This document shows, piece by piece, positions 46,965 through 56,253 of a stretch of DNA of 64,000 bases (its first letter is position 1; each line of letters begins with the position of its first letter). The translations under genes and the position numbers were made by a program. A model generated the notes under the pieces. The model ran no database searches. It was not told the origin of the DNA and saw only the letters and a program-made list of their open reading frames with translations. This DNA is from Rhodoferax sp. (GTDB lineage: Bacteria > Pseudomonadota > Gammaproteobacteria > Burkholderiales > Burkholderiaceae_C): assembly GCA_019449595.1 (NCBI GenBank), contig JAGRPL010000002.1:62001-126000 (forward strand), given 5' to 3'.

Positions 46965-48335
46965 CTACCACAGCCAGAACGTCAGTGCCCAAGCGTAGTC
47001 CACCATGGCCAGGGCTACACAAAACCCCGCCAGGGCCAGCAGCCGCCGGGCCACAACCGGCGTGTAGCGCTTGCCAATATCATTCGCCAACCACAGTGCC
47101 CACACATTGGCACCCGTCAACAGCAGCAAACGGGCGTCATTGGCCCAGAGCACGGGAATGCCTTCGCTTTTGAGCAGGTTGATCGTCAAGGCCGACAGGC
47201 CCAGAAAAACACCGCAACCGGCCAGCGGAATCAGCGCCTGAGCCAGGTGATAAAACCGTTGCCGCTGCCATGGACCCAACAGACGACTGGCTCCGGCCAA
47301 GGGTAATGCCAGCCCCACTCCCATGAACAGCCCCATGCCCATCAGGTAGCCCACCAGCAAGCCACCATCCAGCCAGGAAAACACATCACGCTGCACGGGA
47401 TAGTTGGTCAGCAGCCACCAGGGGGCATTTTCAGCAAATGGCCACAGAATGTCGCGGTCAATCAACCACTCCGCCATCCACTGTTTGGCTTCAATCCAGT
47501 GCGGGTTGACCGTCCACTGGAAGGCCCCGAGCGCAATGCCGAGCAGGCCCACCAGGATCAGCGTGGTTTGCCAACCGGTGGCCAGGTGCTCTCCCAGCGC
47601 AACCACCTCTTCGTTCGGAGAGCGTACCGTCAGGGCAATCGCGTCCCGGTGGCCGCTGCAGCGGCCACACATATGGCAGTCGCTGGCCCCTTCCATTTTG
47701 CGCAGAGCCACCAGCGGCGCGCAATTAACGGGTTGAATACGGATGACGCTGTGATACGACGTGCGCCAGGCATCGGCATCCACCTTGTAGTGCAAGGGCG
47801 CGAGCTTGCTCAACAAACCAAAGACGCCATTGACGGGACACAGGTATTTGCACCAGACCCGTTTTTCCCGGCCATACCAGTAACCAATGGCAATGGCCGC
47901 CAATGTGGAGCCGCCCAGCACCAGCAGCACCGCTTTGGGATATTGGTACACGCTGACCATCTGACCATACACCGTGGTTCCTACGAAGGCCACGAAAGGC
48001 CAGCCACCCCAACGCATCCAGCGCGGGATCGGCCGGTTGCGCCCCTTGCTGCTGGCCCACTCGGTCAGTGAGCCCTCGGGGCACAACACGCCACACCAGA
48101 CACGCCCCACCAACACCATGCTTAGCAAGACAAACGGCCACCAGATGCCCCAGAACACGAACTGGGAAAACACCGTCAAATGGGTAAATACCCGTGCCGT
48201 TTCATCCGGCAGCGGCAGCAGAGCCGGTACGATGATCAGCACACCGTAGAACAGCACCACCATCCATTGCAGGGCGCGTATCAACCGGCCATGGCGCTGA
48301 AGCCATCCACCCAGGGCTGCAACAACCGGTTTCAC
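46965..48335 (-). CDS. ftrD: Ferrous iron uptake ferredoxin-type membrane protein, FtrD-like
   Basis: This protein of about 456 residues is a polytopic membrane protein with ferredoxin-type cysteine groups: CGVLCPEG, CKYLCPVNG and CHMCGRCSG. This is the NapH/RdxA/CcoG-like pattern. FtrD is proposed to take electrons for iron oxidation/reduction during FTR1-dependent uptake. The GTG start at 48335 overlaps the ftrC stop (GTGA), which fixes it better than the frame start at 48620 lying inside ftrC. It is the last gene of ftrABCD. Confidence 0.85.
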   Translation of the reverse strand: MKPVVAALGGWLQRHGRLIRALQWMVVLFYGVLIIVPALLPLPDETARVFTHLTVFSQFVFWGIWWPFVLLSMVLVGRVWCGVLCPEGSLTEWASSKGRNRPIPRWMRWGGWPFVAFVGTTVYGQMVSVYQYPKAVLLVLGGSTLAAIAIGYWYGREKRVWCKYLCPVNGVFGLLSKLAPLHYKVDADAWRTSYHSVIRIQPVNCAPLVALRKMEGASDCHMCGRCSGHRDAIALTVRSPNEEVVALGEHLATGWQTTLILVGLLGIALGAFQWTVNPHWIEAKQWMAEWLIDRDILWPFAENAPWWLLTNYPVQRDVFSWLDGGLLVGYLMGMGLFMGVGLALPLAGASRLLGPWQRQRFYHLAQALIPLAGCGVFLGLSALTINLLKSEGIPVLWANDARLLLLTGANVWALWLANDIGKRYTPVVARRLLALAGFCVALAMVDYAWALTFWLW

Positions 48336-49174
48336 TTGGAGACCTGCCAGCGTGCCGGCCACGACAGCCGCCACACGGCGGCCCAATAGGCAACAAACAC
48401 CACCAGAATCATGAGCGAAGGGCGCGCGCGGTATCCAGTAAATGCCGATACGATGCCGCCAAGAATGGAACCGTCGTCCAGCAACGCAGAGCTGTTCCAC
48501 ACCTGTGACACCAGCATGGGCAGTAGTTGCACGTCCATCAGCTTTTCTGCACCGCTGACCAGCAGCGCGCAGCCCAGCAGGAGCAGCATGACCTCGGTCC
48601 CACGAAAGAATGCCCGCCACGAAACATGCCGACCACCCAACTGGAGCACGTAGAAAGTGCCTCCCGCCAGCAACACGCCCAGACCCAGCGCCAGCCAGAA
48701 GGCCCCCGAAGCCAGCCCGTCGCGGCCAGCAGCCAGGCTGGACAAAAAGACCACCGTCTCACTACCCTCACGCGCCACAGCAATGGCAGCCAGGGAGAAC
48801 ACAGCCCACCAACGCTGCTGCCGCGCACTGATGCTCAGCGATTGCTCCAAGTCGCGTTTTAGGCGTTGCCCATGCCGACGCATCCAGAACACCATCTGCA
48901 CGATCAATCCCGCGGCGACCAACAGCAAACCTGCCTGCAGGTATTGCTGTCCTTCATCGGAGAGCAGTGCATTCATGGCCTCAATTCCCAAACCCAGCAA
49001 CAGAGCCCCGCCCAGGCCCGCTGCCACACCCATCCAAAGGTATTTAAGCCCCGGCTTGCCCGCTTGGTTGTGCGACAACCAGGCATGCAAGATACCCACC
49101 ACCAGCATGGCCTCGACGGTCTCCCGCCACATAACGAACAATATTTGGCTAAAGTTTTGCATGCTGCTCATCAC
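48332..49174 (-). CDS. ftrC: FTR1-type iron permease, FtrC-like
   Basis: This iron permease of about 280 residues has seven hydrophobic segments and two iron-binding REXXE motifs, RETVE (about residues 17-21) and REGSE (about 136-140). It belongs to the OFeT/EfeU/Ftr1 family and imports ferric iron produced at the periplasmic face. Start may be 49174, 49171 or 49162 (Met codons at residues 1, 2 and 5). It is between the cupredoxin and the FtrD gene. Confidence 0.92.
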   Translation of the reverse strand: MMSSMQNFSQILFVMWRETVEAMLVVGILHAWLSHNQAGKPGLKYLWMGVAAGLGGALLLGLGIEAMNALLSDEGQQYLQAGLLLVAAGLIVQMVFWMRRHGQRLKRDLEQSLSISARQQRWWAVFSLAAIAVAREGSETVVFLSSLAAGRDGLASGAFWLALGLGVLLAGGTFYVLQLGGRHVSWRAFFRGTEVMLLLLGCALLVSGAEKLMDVQLLPMLVSQVWNSSALLDDGSILGGIVSAFTGYRARPSLMILVVFVAYWAAVWRLSWPARWQVSK

Positions 49175-49195
49175 TGCAATCGCAAGGCCACTGCG

Positions 49196-49537
49196 TCATT
49201 TCGCAACAACGCTGCCTTGGCCGGTTTGAATATGAAAGTCGTCGAAGAACTTGTACTCACCCGGCTCCAGCGGAAAGACCACCACGAAAGACGACCCGCC
49301 GGGGTTCAGTGCTTTTTCCTTGCGTAAATGGCGGCTCTCAAACTCAATGGCTTCGGTGCCGGTGTTGTATATCTCGATCTTGAATTTTTTGCCCGCTGCA
49401 ACCACCAGCTTCTGCGGGGTGAATACGCCGTTGTTGCACTCCAGCCGGTAGGTTGGAAGCTCTTCAGCAGCCAACGCAAGGGACGCAGACGCCGCCAGCA
49501 ATGCAGCTAAGCCAATGCTTTGTATTTTTTTCATCAT
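49196..49537 (-). CDS. ftrB: Periplasmic cupredoxin, FtrB-like
   Basis: The 113-residue protein has a signal peptide (MMKKIQSIGLAALLAASASLALA) and a cupredoxin-type domain (YRLECNNGVFTPQKLVVAAG, FKIEIYNTGTEAIEFES). The cupredoxin_1 fold lacks an obvious full type 1 copper ligand set, as in other FtrB proteins. It probably oxidises ferrous iron or carries electrons with FtrA. Confidence 0.86.
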   Translation of the reverse strand: MMKKIQSIGLAALLAASASLALAAEELPTYRLECNNGVFTPQKLVVAAGKKFKIEIYNTGTEAIEFESRHLRKEKALNPGGSSFVVVFPLEPGEYKFFDDFHIQTGQGSVVAK

Positions 49538-49562
49538 GGCAAGGCTTTTAAGAGCGGCAAGA

Positions 49563-50105
49563 TCAGTATCCGCCCTTTTTTCCCGTACCGGCGAAGGTGA
49601 AGTCGTAGTTCAGATCAAAGGCCTTGAACCATGGACCCACGCCAGTTTCTTTGTCCACATGGCGACCAAAATGGGCGTGCGTGTTGGCCGACGGCGGCAG
49701 GACGGAAAGCTTCAATTTGTACTTGCCAGGGCCATCCAGCTTGACGTTGTCGCCGTAATGGGGGCCGTCACTGGCCACCATGGGCATCATTTCCCCCTGC
49801 AGCTTGAAATTGCTGCCGGCCTTGGTGATTTCAAACTTGATCACCAGATAGGGCACCCAGTCGCCTTCGGCAAGTCCGTTGGCATTATTTTTGACCGCGT
49901 GGATATCAGCCTCGAGGTGAATGTCAGAGTCCTCGACCTTTTTCATTGTCCCGTCCGGCTCCATCTTGACGGGCTGCAGGTAGACCGCGCCAATTTCCAT
50001 GCCACTAACCACCTGGTGCCTGCCAATGGGAGTCTCTGCCGCCAGGCTTGCCTCGGACGCAATCGCCAGGGCGGCAAACAGAACACAAACGAGTTGTTTT
50101 TTCAT
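49563..50105 (-). CDS. ftrA: Periplasmic iron-binding protein, FtrA (P19/Tp34-like)
   Basis: The protein has about 180 residues with a signal peptide (MKKQLVCVLFAALAIASEASLAA). The mature part includes GRHQVVSGMEIGAVYLQPVKMEPDG, then DIHLEADIHA and NTHAHFGRHVDKETGVGPWF with conserved Met/Glu/His metal ligands, as in P19 of Campylobacter and FetP of E. coli. Start 50105 is supported by the signal peptide. The frame start 50171 lies in the Fur box. It is the first gene of ftrABCD. Confidence 0.92.
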   Translation of the reverse strand: MKKQLVCVLFAALAIASEASLAAETPIGRHQVVSGMEIGAVYLQPVKMEPDGTMKKVEDSDIHLEADIHAVKNNANGLAEGDWVPYLVIKFEITKAGSNFKLQGEMMPMVASDGPHYGDNVKLDGPGKYKLKLSVLPPSANTHAHFGRHVDKETGVGPWFKAFDLNYDFTFAGTGKKGGY

Positions 50106-50153
50106 GGCGAAAACGCTTTCATAGAAACAGAAGATTGTCCATTCTACAATGCA

Positions 50154-50172
50154 AATGAGAACGACTCGCATT
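50154..50172 (-). promoter_or_regulatory. Fur box upstream of ftrA
   Basis: AATGAGAACGACTCGCATT (19 bp) is close to the Fur-box pattern ATGAGAATnATTCTCAT and sits about 50 bp before the ftrA start. It predicts that ftrABCD is repressed by Fur when iron is plentiful. It lies about 60 bp from the divergent htpG promoter. Confidence 0.75.
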
Positions 50173-50224
50173 AATATTTGTAAAGTGGCAACATGGCCCT
50201 ATCCCACGTTGCCAGCGCAGCACC

Positions 50225-50257
50225 TTTTCCCTTGAAACACCCCCCATCGCCCATAAT
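50225..50257 (+). promoter_or_regulatory. Sigma-32 (heat shock) promoter of htpG
   Basis: TTTCCCCTTGAAA (-35; CTTGAAA at 50231-50237) and GCCCATAAT (-10; CCCAT at 50250-50254) with a 12-base spacer match the sigma-32 consensus CTTGAAA...CCCAT closely. The start codon of htpG is about 78 bp further on. This predicts heat-shock induction. Confidence 0.8.
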
Positions 50258-50331
50258 TCAAGGTTTGCCGCGCCGCCCAGTGGCGCATGGCATTTGTCTA
50301 TTCCCAGCTTTACCGAGAGATTCCATTCCCT

Positions 50332-52335
<2,004 letters not shown>

Positions 52336-52347
52336 TTTCTTGCACAA

Positions 52348-52369
52348 ACGGGGCTCAAAGCCCCGTAGT
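52348..52369 (+). terminator. htpG terminator hairpin
   Basis: ACGGGGCT-CAA-AGCCCCGT forms a stem of eight base pairs (52348-52366) 12 bases after the htpG stop, followed by AGTATTT. It is a fair intrinsic terminator with a weak U-tract. The region holds two more hairpins. Confidence 0.7.
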
Positions 52370-52370
52370 A

Positions 52371-52408
52371 TTTGCGCAGACAGCTATTAAAACAATAGCT
52401 GACGCAAA
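52371..52408. repeat. Interspersed repeat, GCGCAGACAGCTATT family (copy C)
   Basis: The copy runs from TTTGCG to CGCAAA, with internal CAGCTATT-AAAAC-AATAGCTG. The stem is CAGCTATT/AATAGCTG and the outer arms TTTGCG/CGCAAA also pair. It lies between two terminators after htpG and is the most complete copy in the window. Partial copies are at 34480, 44568, 44687 and 59676. Confidence 0.7.
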
Positions 52409-52415
52409 ACCCTCC

Positions 52416-52448
52416 AACCCCGCGGCCTTCCGGCTGGCGGGGTTTTTT
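52416..52448 (+). terminator. Strong intrinsic terminator before dctP
   Basis: AACCCCGC pairs with GCGGGGTT around an inner GGCC/GGCT stem, followed by TTTTTT (52443-52448). It marks the end of the htpG region before the TRAP operon, so dctP needs its own promoter in 52449-52544. I see no clear consensus there. Confidence 0.8.
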
Positions 52449-52544
52449 GTTGGGTACAGCGAACGGTATGATGGAACGCGATTCCAGAAACACCTGTTCC
52501 ACGCCGTGGCCCCCGCCACTGCGCCACCTACCTGAGGAGACACC

Positions 52545-53525
52545 ATGAAACCCATTTCCCGCACCGTCACCAGCGTCGTCTGCGCCGTCGGCCTTCTGCT
52601 GGGCCTGCCCGCCCTTGCCGCCGAAAAAGTGAACATCGGCGTCGTCACCGGCCCGACCTTTGTGCACACCGTGGCAGCGCAGAAGTTCAAGGAAGAACTC
52701 GACAAGGCCCTGCCCGGCAAATACGACGTCATCGTGCACCACTCTGCCGCACTGGGCAGCGAGACCCAGGTCCTGCAGCAGCTCCAGCTGGGCACCGTGC
52801 AGATGAGCGTGTGCACCACCGGCCCGGTCGAAGCCTTTGTGCCCGAGATCAAGGCCCTGGAAATGCCGTTCCTGTTCAGCTCCTACGAAGCGTCGGACAA
52901 GGTGCTGGACGGCCCCATCGGCCAGGACCTGCTCAAGCGCTTTGACAAGGCGGGCCTGGTGGGCATGCACTTCCTGGACAACGGCTTTCGCAACGTCACC
53001 AACTCCAAGCACGCCGTCAACGGCCCCGAAGACCTCAAGGGCATGAAGATCCGCACCATGGAGTCGCCAACCCACCTGGCCATCTGGCGCGCCATTGGCG
53101 CCAACCCGACGCCCATGGCTTGGCCCATCACCACCCAGCTGCAGCAGGGCGTGCTCGATGGCCAGGAGAATCCGATCTCCGTGATCTCCGCAGGCAAGCT
53201 CAACGAAGCGGGCCAGAAGTACCTCTCCATCACCCGCCACGTGTACTCGGCGCTGGTGTTCGTGGGCAGCAAGCCTTTCATGGATAAATTGCCCGCCGCT
53301 GACCGCAAGGCGTTCATGGAGGCGGCCAAGGCAGCCTCCCTGGCCGGCCGTCGCTACGTGCGCGACAACGAAGCCAGCCAGCTGGCCGCACTGAAGGCCG
53401 CTGGCATGCAGGTGGTCGAGAACCCCAACCTGGCCGCTTTCCGCGCCAAGACCGAACCGGTCTACGCGTCCCTGAGTGGCGACACCAAGAAAATCGTCGA
53501 CGAGATCCGCAAGACCGTCAAATAA
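52545..53525 (+). CDS. dctP: TRAP transporter substrate-binding protein DctP
   Basis: This 326-residue periplasmic solute-binding protein has a signal peptide (GLLLGLPALAAEK) and the DctP fold, with the conserved Arg in MKIRTMESPTHLAIWRAIGA and LQQGVLDGQENPI (typical TRAP signatures). It binds an organic acid and hands it to DctQM with Na+. The ligand cannot be stated. The stop is 61 bp from dctQ. Confidence 0.93.
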   Translation: MKPISRTVTSVVCAVGLLLGLPALAAEKVNIGVVTGPTFVHTVAAQKFKEELDKALPGKYDVIVHHSAALGSETQVLQQLQLGTVQMSVCTTGPVEAFVPEIKALEMPFLFSSYEASDKVLDGPIGQDLLKRFDKAGLVGMHFLDNGFRNVTNSKHAVNGPEDLKGMKIRTMESPTHLAIWRAIGANPTPMAWPITTQLQQGVLDGQENPISVISAGKLNEAGQKYLSITRHVYSALVFVGSKPFMDKLPAADRKAFMEAAKAASLAGRRYVRDNEASQLAALKAAGMQVVENPNLAAFRAKTEPVYASLSGDTKKIVDEIRKTVK

Positions 53526-53586
53526 ACGGTTGGTGAACACCCCCGGCGTGGCGCCTGTCGCCACGCCGATTTTTTTTGGAGCACCC

Positions 53587-54069
53587 ATGCGTCTCAATCA
53601 ACAGCTGCAGTCCGTCAGCGAACGGGTCAATGGCCTGGTGGAAAAAGTCCTGCTGGTCGCCGGCGTCGCCATTTCACTCATCCTGTTTGTGCAGGTACTG
53701 GCGCGCTACCTGGGCGAATCGCTGAGCTGGTCGGAAGAGATCGGCCGCTACCTGCTGGTCGCCACCACGTTTCTCGGCGCCACCGTGGCCTACAAGCGGG
53801 CCCATTTCATTGGCCTGGCCGGCTTCGGCGCGCGCTTCGGACGGCTGGTGGAGCAGATCATCGTGCGCGGCCTGCAGCTGCTGACCCTGGGCTGCTTCGG
53901 ACTGATCACCTGGTTCGGCACCATCTACACCGTGAACGCCTGGGATCAAACCTCCACCGCCGTGCAGATGCCCATGTCGTTGCCCATCGCCGCGGTGCCC
54001 CTGTCGGGCCTGATCTTCCTGCTGCACATCCTGGCCGACATGACCAAACCCAAGGTGGCGACACCATGA
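53587..54069 (+). CDS. dctQ: TRAP transporter small permease DctQ
   Basis: This small integral membrane protein has about 160 residues and four hydrophobic helices. The pattern RYLGESLSWSEEIGRYLLVATTFLGA is typical of DctQ. The ATG at 53587 follows GGAGCACCC. An upstream start at 53476 is inside dctP. It couples to dctM by an ATGA overlap. Confidence 0.92.
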   Translation: MRLNQQLQSVSERVNGLVEKVLLVAGVAISLILFVQVLARYLGESLSWSEEIGRYLLVATTFLGATVAYKRAHFIGLAGFGARFGRLVEQIIVRGLQLLTLGCFGLITWFGTIYTVNAWDQTSTAVQMPMSLPIAAVPLSGLIFLLHILADMTKPKVATP

Positions 54070-55370
54070 TCATCGTCCTGCTGTTCACCCTGATGTTCCT
54101 GCTGATGGCGCTGGGCCTGCCCATTGCGCTGGCCATCGGCTTGCCCGCCATCGGGCTGATCGTCACGCCCGGCGTATTCCCGGACACCGTCACCCTGGCC
54201 GCTTTGGGCCAGACCGTGGTCCAGCAGCTGTTCTCCGGCGTCGACTCCTTTGACCTGCTGGCCGTGCCCTTGTTCATGATCGCCGGCTCCATCATGGAAG
54301 TCGGCGGCATCTCGCGGCGCCTGATCGACTTCTGCAACAGCCTGGTGGGCTGGGCGCCCGGCGGGCTGGCGGCGGCGGCCATCGTGGCGTCGATGATCAT
54401 CGCCGGCATTTCCGGCTCGGCAGCGGCCGACACGGCGGCCATCGGCGCGGTGGTGATTCCGGCCATGATCCGCCAGGGCTACCCGCCCGCGTTTGCCGCT
54501 GCCGTGGTGGCCGCCGGGGGCTCGATCGGCATCATCATTCCGCCCTCGATTCCCATGGTCATCTTCGGCTTCATGACCAACATTTCGATCTCGCAGCTGT
54601 TTGCTGGCGGCATGCTGGTAGGCGTGCTGCTCGGGCTGTCCTTCATCATCGTGGCGGTCACCATTGCCTGGCACAAGGGCTATGGCGAGCGCGAGCCCTT
54701 CAGCTGGCGCAAGGTGGCCGCAACCGGCAAGGCCGCCATCTGGTCCATGGGGGCGCCCGTGGTGGTGCTGGGCGGCATTCTGTCGGGCGTGGTGACAGTG
54801 ACCGAAGCCGCCGCGCTGGCCGTGTTCTATGCCCTGCTGGTGGGAACGGTCATCAACCGTGAGCTGGCCTGGAAGGACCTGCCCGGCCTCATCATCCGCT
54901 CCCAGGTGGCTGCAGGCGGCATCCTGTTCATCATCGCCATGGCCAAGATCTTTGGCTGGCTGCTGGCCATGCAGCAAGCGGCCCAGCTCCTCGATGTGTT
55001 CGTCAACTCGCTGTCGCTGCCACCCGTGGGCCTGCTGCTGCTGGTGATGGCCATGCTGCTGGTGGTGGGCTGCGTCATGGAGACAACCGCCGCCCTGTTG
55101 CTGCTGGTGCCGGTGCTAGCCGTGCTGACGCCGCAGATGCAGGTGGACCCGGTGCAATTTGGCGTGCTGGTCGTGGTGAACCTGGCCATCGGCATGCTGA
55201 CGCCCCCGGTGGGCATATGCCTGTTCGTGAGTTGCAGCATTGCCGGCGTCACCCTGGGCAAGATTTCACGGGCCGTGATGCCGCTGGTGCTGGTGGCGCT
55301 GCTGGACCTGCTGATCGCCGCCCTGTGGCCGCCACTGACCATGTGGCTGCCCACCCTGTTTTACCGCTAG
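54066..55370 (+). CDS. dctM: TRAP transporter large permease DctM
   Basis: This 434-residue, about 12-helix membrane protein forms the sodium-coupled translocation unit. It has DLLAVPLFMIAGSIMEVGGISRRLI, then SGSAAADTAAIG and GSIGIIIPPSIPMVIFG, both DctM hallmarks. The last 25 residues are hydrophobic. The operon dctPQM is complete. It ends before a stem-loop at 55397. Confidence 0.94.
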   Translation: MIIVLLFTLMFLLMALGLPIALAIGLPAIGLIVTPGVFPDTVTLAALGQTVVQQLFSGVDSFDLLAVPLFMIAGSIMEVGGISRRLIDFCNSLVGWAPGGLAAAAIVASMIIAGISGSAAADTAAIGAVVIPAMIRQGYPPAFAAAVVAAGGSIGIIIPPSIPMVIFGFMTNISISQLFAGGMLVGVLLGLSFIIVAVTIAWHKGYGEREPFSWRKVAATGKAAIWSMGAPVVVLGGILSGVVTVTEAAALAVFYALLVGTVINRELAWKDLPGLIIRSQVAAGGILFIIAMAKIFGWLLAMQQAAQLLDVFVNSLSLPPVGLLLLVMAMLLVVGCVMETTAALLLLVPVLAVLTPQMQVDPVQFGVLVVVNLAIGMLTPPVGICLFVSCSIAGVTLGKISRAVMPLVLVALLDLLIAALWPPLTMWLPTLFYR

Positions 55371-55396
55371 ACGGCTTTCAAACTGGTCTACCATGG

Positions 55397-55440
55397 ATAG
55401 CTGTCAGCGCCGGCGCCACCGGCACTGACAGCTATTTTTA
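55397..55440. terminator. Hairpin terminator between dctM and the MgtC gene
   Basis: ATAGCTGTCAG (55397-55407) pairs with CTGACAGCTAT (55425-55435), around an inner GCCGG/CCGGC stem, followed by TTTTTA. It looks like an intrinsic terminator for dctM and contains the ATAGCTGTC core of the interspersed repeat family. It ends 14 bp before the MgtC-family start. Confidence 0.75.
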
Positions 55441-55454
55441 TTGAAAGAACCACC

Positions 55455-56204
55455 ATGACCCCGTTGAGTCCGACCTACATCAGTGCGTTCTGGTCGCTGC
55501 CCGTCATGGAAGTGAACTTCCTGATTTTCATCAACCTGCTGGGGGCGCTGCTGCTGGGTCTGCTGGTGGGATACGAGCGCTCCTACCACGGGCGCGCCGC
55601 CGGCATGCGCACCTACGGCCTGGTCTGCATGGCCTCGGCGGCCCTGACCGTGTTCGCTGGCTACCCCGGCTTCTGGTGGGGTGGTGCAGCCCCCGGCATG
55701 GCGCCGGTGGACCCGACCCGGGTGGTGCAGGGCATCGTGACCGGCGTGGGCTTTCTGGGCGCCGGCGTCATCATGAAACAGGGCCTGAACATCAACGGCC
55801 TGACCACTGCGGCGTCCATCTGGGCATCGTCGGCCATCGGGGTGCTGGTGGGGCTCGGCTTCTTTGTCGCCGCCGTCCTGCTGGCGCTGCTGTCGGCGTC
55901 GCTGATGATGTGGGGCCCCAAGCTGGAGGCGCTGCTGCCGTCGCGCCACGCCATGGGCGTCACGCTGAGCTTCAAGGCCGGCTTTGAACCCAGCGAAGCG
56001 GAACTCAAGACCACGCTGCAGCACTGGGGCTTCTTCATGGCCGAGGGCTCGCTCAATATTGCCAACGCCGCCGCCACCACCTGGCGTTTCGTGATGGTGG
56101 CCAACAAGAGCCACCCCCAGCCCAACTCCCTGTTTGACCTGTCGCGCCAGCTGCGCCAGCTCGACGGGGTGGACACGCTGCAGATCAGCCACGCCCGCAA
56201 CTGA
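55455..56204 (+). CDS. MgtC/SapB family membrane protein
   Basis: This 249-residue inner-membrane protein has an N-terminal hydrophobic domain of about four helices containing the family motif GYERSYHGRAAGMRTYGLV (about residues 40-58) and a soluble C-terminal ACT-like domain. MgtC-type proteins affect magnesium adaptation and ATP synthase in pathogens. The role here is unknown. The C-terminal domain suits regulation by a small ligand. Confidence 0.87.
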   Translation: MTPLSPTYISAFWSLPVMEVNFLIFINLLGALLLGLLVGYERSYHGRAAGMRTYGLVCMASAALTVFAGYPGFWWGGAAPGMAPVDPTRVVQGIVTGVGFLGAGVIMKQGLNINGLTTAASIWASSAIGVLVGLGFFVAAVLLALLSASLMMWGPKLEALLPSRHAMGVTLSFKAGFEPSEAELKTTLQHWGFFMAEGSLNIANAAATTWRFVMVANKSHPQPNSLFDLSRQLRQLDGVDTLQISHARN

Positions 56205-56218
56205 CCCGCCGGCTCCCG

Positions 56219-56253
56219 CTGGCGGCTGGCGGCTAGCGGCTAGCGGCTAGCGG
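56219..56253. repeat. Tandem heptamer repeat at the end of the M48 protease gene
   Basis: There are five copies of a 7-mer (CTGGCGG twice, then CTAGCGG three times). The last copy overlaps the stop codon of the M48 gene on the minus strand (TAG at 56247-56249). The count could vary by replication slippage, but changes outside the last copy leave the protein untouched. Confidence 0.8.

Noticed and set aside
53526..53586. Extra small gene between dctP and dctQ
   Set aside because: The gap is 61 bp with only a ribosome-binding site for dctQ. The longer dctQ frame from 53476 lies inside dctP.
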